From: Symsagittifera roscoffensis
Lineage: Eukaryota > Xenacoelomorpha > Acoela > Convolutidae
Direction: 5' to 3'
DNA length: 64,000 nt
Assembly (NCBI RefSeq): GCF_963678635.1
Contig: NC_087062.1
Span: 61,968,727-62,032,726, forward strand
Part shown: one piece after another, positions 9,353 through 21,500 of the stretch
Layout: each line of letters begins with the position of its first letter
Numbering within the stretch: position 1 is the first letter of the stretch
Position numbers and translations under genes: made by a program
The notes under the pieces: model-generated
Seen by the model: the letters and a program-made list of their open reading frames with translations, nothing else
What the model was told of the DNA's origin: nothing
The model's database searches: none

Positions 9353-11097
9353 CTCTTCTGGGGTGCGCTGTCCTTCGACAATGTGTAGTATGTTGCTAAC
9401 ATTGTCCTTAAGTCATCACTTTTCACCCCATCAATGAACTTCGAGGCAATGCTAAAGTTCCGTCTGTTTGTCGACTCCTCTGGGTCACTCCTCCTTCTCA
9501 AGCTCTCGAGGTCATCTAGGAACCGATCTATTGACTCGTCGTCCCTCTGCCTTCTCTTTTCAAATCGCATCATCGCTTGGTGACCCTTCATGCCTGACCC
9601 GAATCGATTCAGCAATATCTCGAAGATCTTGTCCGCGGTGTCGCGTTCTTCCTCCTTCTTTGCGACCACGCATTTTAATGCCGTTCCTTCCAAGTTGCTC
9701 AGTATGGCTGTACATGCTTGTCTTTCGTCACTCAAGTTGTCTTGTTCTAGATGTAATCTCATCACTTCCACCCAAGTGTCAATGCATCCATCGGAGTCGT
9801 CCTTGAATTCTTTTGGCTTCTTGAATGTCTTTCTTGATTCTCCCTCTCTCCTGTCGCTCGAGTCAGTGTTCCTCGTGGCGAAGGCCTCTAGAGTCCTGTT
9901 CATCATCTCCCAAGTGCTGGCCCATGTCATAGCATCCGGTCCTGTGTTGCTGTTAGCTGTTGAATCTCCCGGAGCAGTCGTTGTATTCGACGTTCCATTC
10001 TTCATTATTGTTTTCGCAGCTGTTGGTGCTATGCTTATCGCATCCCTGGTTAAGGGCAACGGTGTCGATTGCCGTTTGTTCCTTTGTGGTTCTACAAAGT
10101 CAACTCTGGTGCTTTGCGTACGATCCGCTGCCGGTCTTTCTTGTGGAGTGGAACCTCTCAAGATTGCATCCAACTTCGCCTGTATTGCACACGAACTCTC
10201 GGCTTGACTCTTGCTCATTGTGTCCATTCTCCTTTCCAGGCTCCCTAATTGGCTGTTGACATCATCATATCGGTTCTTCAACTGTTGCATGTCTGTTTTG
10301 ATGTTCTTTTCTCGTTCTTCATTGGTGGCTTCTACCTTATCTGACATTTCCTTGAGTCTCTCATCTGTTGCCTTAGCTAGGTTAAAATAACTGTCTAGAT
10401 ACTCGTGCTTGTTGTATCTTATCTCCTTTTTTATCACCTCTCTGTCTTCTTCACTGTGCTTAAGTCTTTTGTCAATCTGATTTAATTTCGCCAACAAGTC
10501 ACCCAGCTCAATGGTAGTCTCTTCATGGTCAGCTGTCGGTCTCTCTTCGGCCGTAGCCTCTGCTTTAGTTTGTTCCTCTCTTGGATTGGCTTCTGAGGTC
10601 TTCGTGCTCACTGTCCCAAATGTTCGTGCTCTTTCTGCTTTTGGTTCTTCAGTCACGTTTTCTTTTGTTTTTATTCCGAACATTATTCCCAATTTTTCCG
10701 TAAAAGATGTCCTCTTTACTTGAGAGTCTTCTTTCACCGTTTCTTCGGTGTTGCCTATTGCATCTTCCGCGTCATCTATCGGTGAGAACTCTATGGGTTT
10801 CTGGTTCGGTTCCTCTGCATTGGGCATTGGAGTTGACTCTGTCGCCATCTTCCTTGTTTCATCCACACTTTGATCGGGTGTCTCTAGATCAATCTCGATG
10901 GTGGGTTCTACTCGCTCCCCTTCCGTGCCCTCTTTCGCCCTGTTCTCCGCTGTACTCCTTGTGCTGACCATGTTAACTGAAAAGTTCGTCTTCGTTATCT
11001 TTGGGCCCGTTGATGTCGTTCCGCGCAGCGATGAATTATATTTCGTGTTTGATCCACTTGACCTTTTTTCGAGCACCGGTACCCTACTCCGCCTCAT
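9349..11097 (-). CDS. gag: Gag protein of the gypsy element
   Basis: The frame has 582 residues. About the last 170 residues match the retrotransposon Gag (capsid) pattern, from the FKKPKEFKDD region through the run ending near SLRRRSDPEE. It would form the particle shell around element RNA. The middle (about residues 195-300) is a charged, probably coiled-coil stretch, and the N-terminal part is rich in T, E and P and looks disordered. No zinc knuckle is present here, because both knuckles were moved to the start of pol. The ATG at 11097 is the longest start. A second ATG 43 codons later, beginning MVSTRS, is also plausible. The stop codon overlaps the pol start by four bases. Confidence 0.9.
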   Translation of the reverse strand: MRRSRVPVLEKRSSGSNTKYNSSLRGTTSTGPKITKTNFSVNMVSTRSTAENRAKEGTEGERVEPTIEIDLETPDQSVDETRKMATESTPMPNAEEPNQKPIEFSPIDDAEDAIGNTEETVKEDSQVKRTSFTEKLGIMFGIKTKENVTEEPKAERARTFGTVSTKTSEANPREEQTKAEATAEERPTADHEETTIELGDLLAKLNQIDKRLKHSEEDREVIKKEIRYNKHEYLDSYFNLAKATDERLKEMSDKVEATNEEREKNIKTDMQQLKNRYDDVNSQLGSLERRMDTMSKSQAESSCAIQAKLDAILRGSTPQERPAADRTQSTRVDFVEPQRNKRQSTPLPLTRDAISIAPTAAKTIMKNGTSNTTTAPGDSTANSNTGPDAMTWASTWEMMNRTLEAFATRNTDSSDRREGESRKTFKKPKEFKDDSDGCIDTWVEVMRLHLEQDNLSDERQACTAILSNLEGTALKCVVAKKEEERDTADKIFEILLNRFGSGMKGHQAMMRFEKRRQRDDESIDRFLDDLESLRRRSDPEESTNRRNFSIASKFIDGVKSDDLRTMLATYYTLSKDSAPQKR

Positions 11098-11324
11098 TAT
11101 TTCTATTTACAACTGCTCCTATTTACAATTTTATTATATACACGATTCTATTCTAATAGTAAGTAGTAAAAAAAATAAAAAAAAACGTGTTAAAAACCTT
11201 ATCCAATTCTCTTTCTAAGACCTCCGAACAACTTTCCTTAATTTGGTCTTAACCGTACCTATTTCGATTTGTCTTATTCTGTCTTAAGACACACTTGTTG
11301 TGATTCTGCTTCAATTTTTATACC
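11098..11324. other. AT-rich leader upstream of gag
   Basis: Short A- and T-rich DNA just upstream (minus strand) of gag, presumably the 5' untranslated part of the retrotransposon. No primer-binding site or LTR edge was recognised in it. Confidence 0.4.
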
Positions 11325-12065
11325 GTCCCAAGACTATTCGTCACTATCACAGTACTCTCCGCTAGTGTCCTAAGACCCTTGTACCAAGACTACTGTCCCA
11401 AGACTAGTGTCCCAAGACTACTGTCCCAAGACTAGTGTCCCAAGGCTAGTGTCCCAAGATTACTGTCCCAAGACCACTGTCCCAAGACTAGTGTCCCAAG
11501 GGTAGTGTCCCAAGACCAGTGTCCCAAGGCTAGTGTCCCAAGACTAGTGTCCCAAGGCTAGTGTCCCAAGACTACTGTCCCAAGACTAGTGTCCCAAAGG
11601 TAGTGTCCCAAGACCAGTGTCCCAAGGCTGGTGTCCCAAGACTACTGTCCCAAGGCTAGTGTCCCAAGACTACTGTCCCAAGACCAGTGTCCCAAGGCTA
11701 GTGTCCCAAGACTAGTGTCCCAAGACCACTGTCCCAAGACCACTGTCCCAAGACCACTGTCCCAAGACCCTGTCCCAAGACCACTGTCCCAAGACCCTGT
11801 CCCAAGACCCCTGTCCCAAGACCCTGTCCCAAGACCACTGTCCCAAGACCCTGTCCCAAGACCCTGTCCCAAGACCCTTGTCCCAAGACCACTGTCCCAA
11901 GACCCTGTCCCAAGACCACTGTCCCAAGACCCTGTCCCAAGACCACTGTCCCAAGACCACTGTCCCAAGAACCTGTCCCAAGACCACTGTCCCAAGACCC
12001 TGTCCCAAGACCACTGTCCCAAGACTGCTCTGTCCCAAGACTTCTTCGGTACTGTCCCAAGACTC
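11325..12065. repeat. GC-rich minisatellite, unit tgtcccaagacta/c (13-14 bp), about 50 copies
   Basis: The core tgtcccaag repeats throughout. The left block (to about 11710) is mostly a 14-mer of the type actagtgtcccaag. The right block mixes a 14-mer accactgtcccaag with a 13-mer accctgtcccaag. The first and last copies are degenerate. It lies upstream of gag, in or beside the 5' untranslated region of the gypsy element. Long open frames on both strands here are by-products of the repeat and not genes. Confidence 0.97.
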
Positions 12066-12884
12066 GTCACGGAGTGTCTTCCTCGTTGTAGGGACTTCTT
12101 GTATCACCGTACCTTGTACCACCACTCAAGCTCTAGTAAAATTTTCCCAAAAACCCTCTCTTAAAAGCCAAATGCTGACCCCCCTCTTCTTTTTGGTTGT
12201 TTCTATTTCAATGTAGGTGCGCAGGTATCTTGTGATCACCTGTTCGTATAAAACCAAACACAAATCCTCACTAAAATGCAACAAAAATCTAAGTAAGAAA
12301 AATAATAAAAACAGAAAAATGAGCCCACCTGAAATTCAAAGGTGACCAATGTCTACCTTTCGTCTAAAAAAAATGTCTGGTACCTAATTGCCACGCGTTT
12401 TCCTCCCCCCACTAGTGATCTTATGGGGTATCACAAAAGCTGTCTATATCCGGTCCCCCCTACCAAACCAACCAGCGTACCAGTCTTAACTCGAGTTGAA
12501 TTTTGGATCTCCACCTAATATTACCAACGCGTGTTAATTTCTAATGTAACTAAGTCAACGATGTCGACTAATTAGTTACTCTAATTTCCCCCTTTTTACA
12601 ATTTACAACCGCCAACCTCTAACTTAACCAGTCCCCCTTCTAACCTCCCCCCTTTCTAGCCCCCCTTCTTAAGCCTAAAAATTACTTTAAGCGCCGGGTG
12701 CTAAACCTCTCAAGAGAAAACCGTAGACCTGTTTCCAGGCCTGCTCAAGTAAAAACGTTCCTCAAAACTGGGGGATTTCGCTTATCCAATTTTACACTTA
12801 TCTCCTATAATGTAATGTGGATTCTAACGATACCCGTTCTGCCCAACTTGAGAACTCGAGAATTGCCAAATCCTTCTTGGCTGC
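12066..12884. other. Non-coding DNA beyond the minisatellite
   Basis: No gene is recognised. Pyrimidine-rich runs (about 12405-12420, 12585-12600, 12640-12665) would read as purine tracts on the minus strand. The region may still belong to the gypsy element leader or LTR, but no second copy is available for comparison. Confidence 0.4.
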
Positions 12885-13073
12885 TTTCCCACTCGACTGG
12901 TCACCTGTTCCAGTCCAGTCTCCTTTTGGTTCAGCCAAGTGTCCCTGAACCACTTTCCCACTCGGCTGGTCACCTCTTCCAGTCAAGTCTCCTATTGGTT
13001 CAGCTCAAGTGTCCCTGAACCACTTTCCCACTCGGCTGGTCACCTCTTCCAGTCAAGTCTCCTATTGGTCCAG
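12885..13073. repeat. 70-bp tandem repeat, nearly three copies
   Basis: Units start at 12885, 12954 and 13024 with tttcccactcg and carry the shared parts tggtcacct and gtctcc. Copies two and three are almost identical, and the third is cut short. No coding potential is evident. Confidence 0.9.
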
Positions 13074-14421
13074 CTAAGTTCCAAGCTATCTGAAAACCCT
13101 TGACAACGCCCCACTTCGGGCACTTTATTCAGTTTACTGGTTTAAATTGCTAGGTTGATCGAAACGATCGAACTTGTAAAACAGTATGGGTATACTATTT
13201 AATTAATATAAAGGTTTGATCCAACTAATCTGGTGTCAAAGTCACTGTCTTTTTTCGTTTTATGGTTTTTGTTCCTTTTTCTATTCTTTTTTGGTTTTTG
13301 TTTTGCTTTTTGTCTTTTTGCTCGTGTTTTTGTCCCCCTAGTTGCCCCCCTTTACTCGGTTAGCTAAGCCTCGTTCGGAGAGCGTACCAGGAAATTTTCT
13401 CGAGTTTTCTTAAAAAGCTATCACGGTACAACCGGAAGGTTTGCACGTTCCTGTCGAACCGTACCGCCGGTACTCTAGAATGGGCATTCAGCCCGAAGCT
13501 GTCTCAAGTGGGTTCGACTCCGTAGTCTTGATGTCGTAAACACCCAGGAGCGCCATAAAAACACTATGTAACATTCGTCTACTACAGTCACACATGAGGC
13601 TTAAGAAAAATAGGCCCTATAACTATTGGCTCAGGAGTCAGGGACACTATCTCTTGTGTTTTTCCGCCTCAAATCAGTCGGAGCCAATTCGGTTCGCTTG
13701 TGACATGAGACTACGACCCGTTACAGCTTAAAGGCTACTACTAAAATATCCCCCCACTCTAGAATTAGAAACGTCCCCATACTCAGGTCTCTAGATACCC
13801 AAAATACATGAACGCCGTTAAAAACCGGGTCGGAACAATCCGTTAAGTTGCTTTTTTATTAGACAGTGGAACTTTGATCCATTTCAGATGGATCAACCTA
13901 AAACTCGCCTTACCTCAACATAACAATCATAAAACACACTCTAGAAATTTAAATTAAGGACTCACATGTTGATGCGCTCAAGCACAGGAAGTAATTAAAT
14001 GGGTGAGCAACTCTAGAATTAACTAAAGTAACTAGATAAGTTCAATGTTTATCAGTTTTAACAACAAGAACAAGTTTTTACTCTAGACTGCAGTTTTATG
14101 TGGACCATTGGGACACTCAAGCTGTCCACCTTTCCGTCGAAGGTTCACTCTGGTCCAGTTCGAATAATTGTTCTCTCGGGAATACTCTGTCTTCTATTTC
14201 AGATAGGACAGCTCTACTCTTGTTCACTATGATGGAAATTGCGAATTGCAATTTCACACTCGTTTTTATCTGACAACTTTCCCGCAATTGTTCTGAAATT
14301 GTTCTCTTTTCTTTTTCTGATTTTCAGTTATCGCGAGAAAATCGTGCATGACATGTTCCATTCGAAAATTTGAAAAATTAAATTTCACTACAAAATCAAG
14401 TGTTTTCTGCTCTTCTCAAGG
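13074..14421. other. Intergenic or element-flank DNA, no gene seen
   Basis: This is mixed-composition DNA with T-rich tracts (about 13250-13330). I find no reading frame, RNA gene or repeat here that I can support. Confidence 0.4.
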
Positions 14422-14709
14422 TCAAACTTCCAAATATGACCGACTGGCACAGAGCTTTCTCGTAGTAAATATCACTTGGGCTCCGGCGTTTTGACGCAGT
14501 TTGGCAGCAAACCACTCCGATGCATTACCCCTGTATTGTAATGTTATAATGGGTGCACTGACCTTTAAAGGATCTTCCTTGACTGATGTTACTGTTGTTC
14601 GTGTGTCAGTTTTTCGGTCGATGATCTTATTCAACGTTCTTAATACAACACCATCTGACCATTTTTCAGGGTATTGATTATCCACCCATTGTTCTTTATT
14701 AATCTTCAT
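14422..14709 (-). pseudogene. Fragment resembling the RT-to-endonuclease linker of a Penelope-like element
   Basis: A 95-codon minus-strand frame contains the blocks DNQYP and ITLQYRG, then a block ending TTRKL. This order resembles the segment just after the reverse transcriptase in GIY-YIG-bearing (Penelope-like) proteins, as I remember the family. The frame stops straight after the RKL block, where the family continues towards the endonuclease. I see no RT core or GIY-YIG part nearby, so this is at best a remnant. The assignment rests on motif memory and is moderate to weak. Confidence 0.4.
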
Positions 14710-15558
14710 TGCCTTGTCAAAGTTTTAATTACTATTGTTTTTGTTCAGTATATACAATCACTTTTAGCGACCTTTTCCCTCAATTCCTAGCTTCTTATCG
14801 GTAGATGAGTTCGATGTGAATTCAAATTCAATTCAGGCCATTCCGGGAAGCTATAAGTTGTTTAAAAACAGTTAAGAATTACTCAACGGTACTGTTCCGA
14901 CTTCCTGGATCCGCGTGAAGAAGCGGCTTCTTCACAATCAGGAAGGGTAGCAAATTTTCCCGTCAGCTCTACTGGTTCGCGAGAATTGCTCTGTAACGAT
15001 TGTAGCTGTACAATCGGTACAACTCGGAGCGCTCCTCTTCGAATACTCATGACTGAAATTTCGAGCATCTTCTTAATCTGTCGTACGTTTATTTTTGATC
15101 TGCTCAAATCGAAAATTTAAAAATAATCATGTCAGTCCAAACTGACCCTTCCCAGTTCGTTTATTTTGATAAATAAGACTGTTAATCGTCAAAATCGCTT
15201 TTTCTTACGATCGAATTCAAATAAATAAAATGCATTTTTTCCGGCTTTCTGGTCGAATGGCACAGCTCCTTGTGCCGCCTTCAGCGTAATTCGGAGGGTT
15301 CGACTGTGCCTTCCCGGGAAAAGCACAAAACCCGTTGATGCACCAAATGTGGGAAAACGTTTTAATAAACATCTTAATTTTCTTATAATTCATTTAATAT
15401 TTGACTTACACTTGCTTAAACAGAAATATCTTCGTTTGGAAATTAAAGTTTTTTTTATATCAAATGTATTTAATAAGTTCACAACAATAAGGCTATGTTT
15501 TGGTTCAATGAACATAACTCTGTTTCCTTTTAAGATAATTTTGAATTCGTCATTAAGG
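14710..15558. other. DNA upstream of the EF-Tu gene; possible gypsy primer-binding site near 15331-15345
   Basis: A minus-strand 74-codon frame at 15107-14883 matches nothing I know. At 15331-15345 the plus strand reads cccgttgatgcacca, which looks like a tRNA 3' end, best like tRNA-Gly (shared atgcacca). Two bases later tgtggg begins. On the minus strand this would be LTR-CA, TT, then a primer-binding site. A 5' LTR would then have to fit in the 210 bases before EF-Tu exon 1, which is short, so the idea is weak. The EF-Tu promoter should also lie here; no clear TATA box was identified. Confidence 0.25.
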
Positions 15559-18500
15559 ATGGCTTTGATGATGCGACGTGAGTATGGTATTGATTATATT
15601 ACGTGTGTTGGTTATCGAAGACGAAACCTAAGATGACTTTTATTTCAAGTTCTTTTTTTATTTATCGTATCCTCTTGTGTTTTTAATGTAGGTCTGAACC
15701 CTGGAGGACTGGTTCAGTTTTGCGGTTATTGTGCAATACCAACGCGATGCATGGCTGTGGCTGCATCAAAACGTAATGAAAATTGTTAAGAAATCTCTCT
15801 GCTAACATTAAATATGTGGTATTCAAACTTAGTGTTTCAGCGGCTGGTAAAGCTTCTTTTAAACGCACCAAAGAACATCTGAACGTTGGTACGATTGGAC
15901 ACGTGGACCATGGTAAAACGACATTGACTGCTGCAATTACCAAGTGTACGTTTCTTCAGTTAATTAAAAGTGTTGGTAGGGGCGCGAAGCTAATTATCTA
16001 CTTTTTTTCTATGAAGGAAATCTTATGTTAACGCTCGTAGAAGTCATCTAAGTGAACCATTTATTGAACAAATGCTAACACTTGAGAGTTTTTGAAAGCT
16101 TGTTATAATTATATACGAGTTGTTTGATGGGATTGTTCTCGTTTCTAGAAACCTAAATATTGCATACTGATAAAACATGCTGGTGTTTGTTATTACGCTT
16201 GCGATTAAGCTCAGTATGCACTTTATTTTTTTTATAGCATACGCACATTGTTTTCAATTTGTTATTACGCTTGCTATTAGCAGGCGTTATCAAAGGAATA
16301 TAGACCTTTTTTTCAGGTTAACAACTTGTTTAACAGAATCACTGAAAACTTTTGTATCTTGGTTGATTATGTGTCCGGCACTTAGCCTCTAGGCGAAGAA
16401 TACGCCTGCGCTAGCAAAAGTCGTGGTTTTGGAATCTGACCAGGAACCAAAACCTTTTTTTCAGCTGGAAATATTCCTTTCCCAAAAATGTCGGCCTATA
16501 GTTTGTCTGTTTGTTTTTTTTTCTTTCATGCTTGCTTTTGCTGTTTTTTTTCGCCTGAAAACTATATTTGGCTTAAATAATTTCGGTTTTTTTCGGCTTA
16601 GTGGCCTGATTTGGGGTCAATTTAAGGTAAGCATACGTTTTACGCTTCACTTTAGATCGCACAAAACGTTAAAACTCTTAGAATAAAAGTTCAAAGTTTT
16701 TTCATGACACGGGAAATGAATTAAGTTTCGTCGGCTCAGTTGCCGCTTTTTATTTCTCTTTTGAATTTTCACTAATTGCCGTCGACTGTTTCTGGATGTG
16801 ATTGCCGCAAAGAGAACATGATTCCATGCAATATTTTGAATTTTTTTAGTTGTTTTCTGAAATTTTATCTATCTTTTCAGACTAATTGGTTTTCTTTTCC
16901 TGTCTGCTAGCTTGTACTGCTATTTTATATTGTATCGCAAGTGGTGCGAATATCCGCTTCGAAGCTCCGCTTGTGTCTAAATGTTGTTGCTAGAATATTA
17001 GTTAATTGTTTGTCTGCTTTAATCTGTGCTTATTTCACTAATTTGATTTGTTTCTTCGTACATCAAGTTGTGTTTTTAGAATTATTGAAGAAATTTTTGG
17101 CAAATTGAAACTTAATATCGCAAACCCTCCTTAATAGAAAAAACTTGAATAATCATTTCAAGTTTTTTTTGCTCCTGATTCTTAACGCATTTAAAAAATA
17201 TATAGCTTGAGACAACGTCGGCAACGAGTCCAGGGAAATCTAAGTGACTTTTTCTAAATTTTAGATTGGGCAAGGGTATTGTAACCGGGTACTAGACGTT
17301 TTTCACATAAATAACATTGTTCACAGAATAGTCAAAAAGTACTCAATATCAACTGTTCAATGTCCTCTAATGAAGTAATACCATGGTCAGTATATGGGTT
17401 GCATATATCGTTTGAGAGAAAATTAAGAGCTCTTGTAAAATAGTTTTGGTGCAAATTTTTTTTGTTGCAAGTTTTTTTTGTTAATTTCGGCGGTGGAGGC
17501 CGTTTGGCTTTAATTATGTCAGCTTTTTTTCGCAATATATATTTTTTTCGTTTATTTTATTGATATATGATTATACACAACGAGCTTGCAAGCCAACTGT
17601 ATTAGTACGAACCTTCTTTTTTTTCTCACCTAACTCGCAAACAAAAATGATCATCAATTTATTGAGCGAGCATCAGTGGCTGAGTGTTAAGTGCAGGACT
17701 TACAATCTCTAGGTCGCAGATCGATTCCGAGACCTAGCCGATTTTTTACTAATTCGTGGTATATTTCTACTTTTTCGTATTGCACTTTATACAGCTGCTT
17801 TTTGTCGTGTTCTCGCTATGGTGTTAGTTTGTATATTTTTTGTGTATCTTTGTCAACAGCTGATTGTTTTTTTGCTTTCTGGTTTAAATTCTTTGGGAAG
17901 GTCTGGCTTAAATTGTTTGGTCTAAGAACGAGACGAAACAAGCACGAACCTATTATCCTGAAGTCGGATGAGAGAATTAAATCCACTTGGACTCGCGAAG
18001 GAACTATTTTTTTCATTTGGAAAGCAGACGAAATGTTGTTAGAAACTGTTTCAATGGTGTTTTCCGGAACTCAGCCGGACAAATGGGATCGTAAAATGGA
18101 TAAAGTACAGGAACCAATTAGCCATAAAATTATTGATGCTACTGTTAACTTTTTACTTTCTAATGCACGATCATTAAAAAACACCATGAAGATGTGGAAG
18201 CACTCCGAAGTAGTCTCGAGTCTCCGATAAATTTACTATGTCTTACAGAAACGTGGCTTAATGAAATTGAAGATGTTAACTTGTTTAAAATCACAGGTTT
18301 CCATACCATCATAACTAATACCAGAAAAACTAGAGGTGGGGTAACTATGATACAGCTAGGCGATAAGGTTAACTTATTAGAACAGTTTGAGAGTGGCATT
18401 CCAGAATCCTTATCAATCCTTGTTGAAGTTAGTGGTAAACAATTTATAGTTGTGTTGGCATATGTACCCCCACGATATGATAAAAGTAAATTTGTCGATG

Positions 18501-21500
18501 AGCTCGATAAGGATCTAGAGCGTCTTGCTCAGTATAAAGTACCGATAATTCTAACGGGAGATATCAACATCGATACACTGCAGAAAAATAAGCTACAGCA
18601 ATCATATCTGATCACAATAACAGCAAATGGGTTCGAGCTTTTGAGTAAATCTGCAACTCGAATTAGTGACACATCTGAAACTTGTATAGACCATTTTATA
18701 ATCAGGAATTTAGAAAATCCAACCATTGAAGTATTAGATAATGAATGCTTTTCTGATCATTATCCCATAATATTGAAATCTAATTTTGGCGTAAAAGGTG
18801 ATTTATCAAGTTATTCATATCGTGATATGTCATGCTTAACAAAAGAAAATAAAATGAAGAATTTTTTGTTAAGTTTGAAACAAAACTTAGAAGATGCAAA
18901 CCTGATCAGCGATAATAACATAGACCTTGCGTGCAAAAAGTTCAATCACCTCTTAATGAAATCCCTAAACCTTTTTGCACCATTACGTATTATGATACAC
19001 AAAAGCAAAACTAATGCTCCTTGGTTCGCTAAAGGCTTGAACAATTCGTTTTTTAAAAGAAATCGCTTGTACAAATTGTGGAAGTCAGACAAATTGAATT
19101 CTCTTTAAAAAAGTTAACTTTCTTAACCAACGTCAAAAAGTCGAAAAACTTTTAAGAATCGCGAAAAAAGATCATTACTATCAAAAATTTAATAAATGTA
19201 TTGGAGACTCGAGACAAGTATTTAAAGTTTTAAATGAAATAAATGGCAAAACCGCAAAATCATCAAAAATTGCAGCTCTCTTACTCAATAACAATAAATT
19301 ATCTGATCCCGTTCTAATATCTAACGCTTTTAATGATTATTTCGCTTCGGTAGGAACCAAGTTAGCAAGCAAAATAGAAAACGTGGGGCCAGTGATTAAA
19401 ATAGAAGACGTAAGCCAATCTATGGATCTCTTTAATAGTACAGTTTGTGAGATAATTGATGTGATAGAGCGTCTGAAGCCCAAGCATACTTGTGGCATCG
19501 CCGAAATTAGTAACCTTTTTTTTAGTTAAAAGCAGGTATGTGTTAGCACCTTATTTAACATACTTAACTAATCTCTCATTTTGCTCCGGTTTGTTTCCTC
19601 AAAGCCTCAAGTATGCTCCGCTTGTACCTCTTCATAAAGCTGATATCAGAATAATTATGAGCAATTACCGTCCAATATCACTTTTAAGTAGCTGCAGCAA
19701 TGTTATTGAAAAAATCATGCACTCTCGATTTTACAACTATCTTGAAAAGTTTGAATTACTGTATCATCGTCAGTTTCGGTTCAGGGAGAAGTTTGCCACA
19801 GTTGATGAATTAGCTGAATTGACTGAAAGATTAAGACTAGGTGTTGATAAAAACATTAAATATAGCTTCTTCATTGATTTAAAAAAGGCATTTGATACGC
19901 TGGACCATAAAATTCTTTTGAGGTAGTTAGAATGCTATGGAGTACGTGGAAATTGCTGCAAATGGTTCGAAAGCTATCTATCCAATAGTTATCAATGTGT
20001 ACATGTAAACAACTGTTCATCTGATTGGTTGCAAGTAAACACTGGAATACCTCAAGGCTCTGTTTTAGGCCCTCTCTTGTTTCTTGTTTATATTAACGAC
20101 ATACAGCACGCAGTTTGCAATTCAAATGTGTTTCTATTTGCAGATGATACAAACATATCATATCAAACATCTATCTATGAAGAATACCAGTTAGATTTGA
20201 CCAACATTTCTTCCTGGCTTTGTTCAAATAAATTAACCTTAAACTCAGATAAAACTACTTTAGTTAATTTTACTAAGGATAGAAGTGCGTCCAATCTTTC
20301 TTTTGATATACTTGATTTTACTTTTCAGCCGAAACTTTTTTTGCAAATACCTAGGTGTCATTGTAGATGATAAGCTTAAATTGTTTCACCATATACAGAA
20401 TGTTCAATCAAAACTAGGTCGTCACTCTGGTGTAATATCAAAAATGAGACATTATGTACCAAGATCCATCCTACTGAAATACTATGTCGAATATCAAGCC
20501 AATAATACAATATGGCTTGCTCGTCTACGGCGGCACGAGTTTTTATTAAAACCCAATTTTGAATATGCAACGAAAAATTGTTCGCATGATCTGCTTCAAA
20601 AGGAAATTTGATACCATTACTAAATTCTTTTCTGATAACAAAATACTAACAGTTCATGAGCTATATGTGTACGATTTGATGAAGTTTTGTTTACGATCAC
20701 TAAATCAAAAACATCCAGCTTGTTTTCTCAATTCTTTGTTTACTTTTAAAAATTTTGCCTATAATACGCGAATTTCAGAAGGTCGAACATTTGTTCCACC
20801 ATTCTGTAAGAATAAGGTAAAATCATGTTCTTTGACTAATAGGGGTGCAATGTTATTGAATATTATGAGTATAAATAAGCTCTTACCTGAAAATTTTGGA
20901 TTGATGTCAAAAAATGAAGAAAACAGTTTCGTCCATAAATTTAAAGATAATTTCATTTGTTGCAATTACGAGTTGGTGCAAAACATATTTCTTTGAATTT
21001 TTTTAAATGGTACCCATTGGCTAAATGCTATCAAACAACTATTCTAGGGTTGCGATTCTATGCTGAAAATATGACCCTCCAAATCCTTGTAGTTTTCGAG
21101 AAATCGCATTTTTTAGAAAGTTTTTAAAAGAAATGAAAAAACTTAGAATTTTTTCTTTTTTTTTCGTATTATTTCTCATATTCTTAGTTCGTCAGCTGGA
21201 GTGAGAATGGGCCGAAATGACAGGACTAGATGTAATAACTATTCCTTAATGAGGGCTTAATTTTAGGGAAAAATAAATTTTTCCCCACAATCCTATTTTT
21301 ATTCGAATATAAATTTATCTTTTTTACTTAGTTGCAATCCTAACTTTGTTCAACGGGTAGACGTCAAGTAGGCACATACTGCGCCTTTTGTCTATCCCCT
21401 CCATTTTGTTGATTTAACAATTTCAATAAATTGATGCTTGTATTATCAACTAAATGGAGAAATAAATTCTTTTCCTTCCTATTATCGTCAAGATACCACG

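Larger units (their letters stand above)
1..11097 (-). mobile_element. Ty3/gypsy LTR retrotransposon with an extra 3' ORF, truncated by the window edge
   Basis: Three long minus-strand reading frames follow one another: gag (11097-9349), pol (9352-2294) and a 3' frame (1750 to beyond position 1). Pol has the gypsy order protease, reverse transcriptase, RNase H, integrase. Gag and pol have no stops or frameshifts, which points to a recent insertion. The base composition is clearly more GC-rich than the DNA beyond 15.5 kb. The 3' LTR must lie left of the window if the third frame belongs to the element. The 5' LTR should lie right of 11.1 kb, but no repeated copy exists inside the window to define it. 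Including the third frame in the element is an inference from strand, spacing and composition. Confidence 0.85.

Noticed and set aside
11631-12164. Long open frames on both strands in the minisatellite
   Set aside because: They are produced by the repeat unit lacking stops in several frames and carry only repeat-derived peptides.
15783-16031. EF-Tu start at a TTG codon at 15783
   Set aside because: The bases before the cag at 15840 are intron 2. An ATG-initiated exon chain gives a proper presequence and the correct length.
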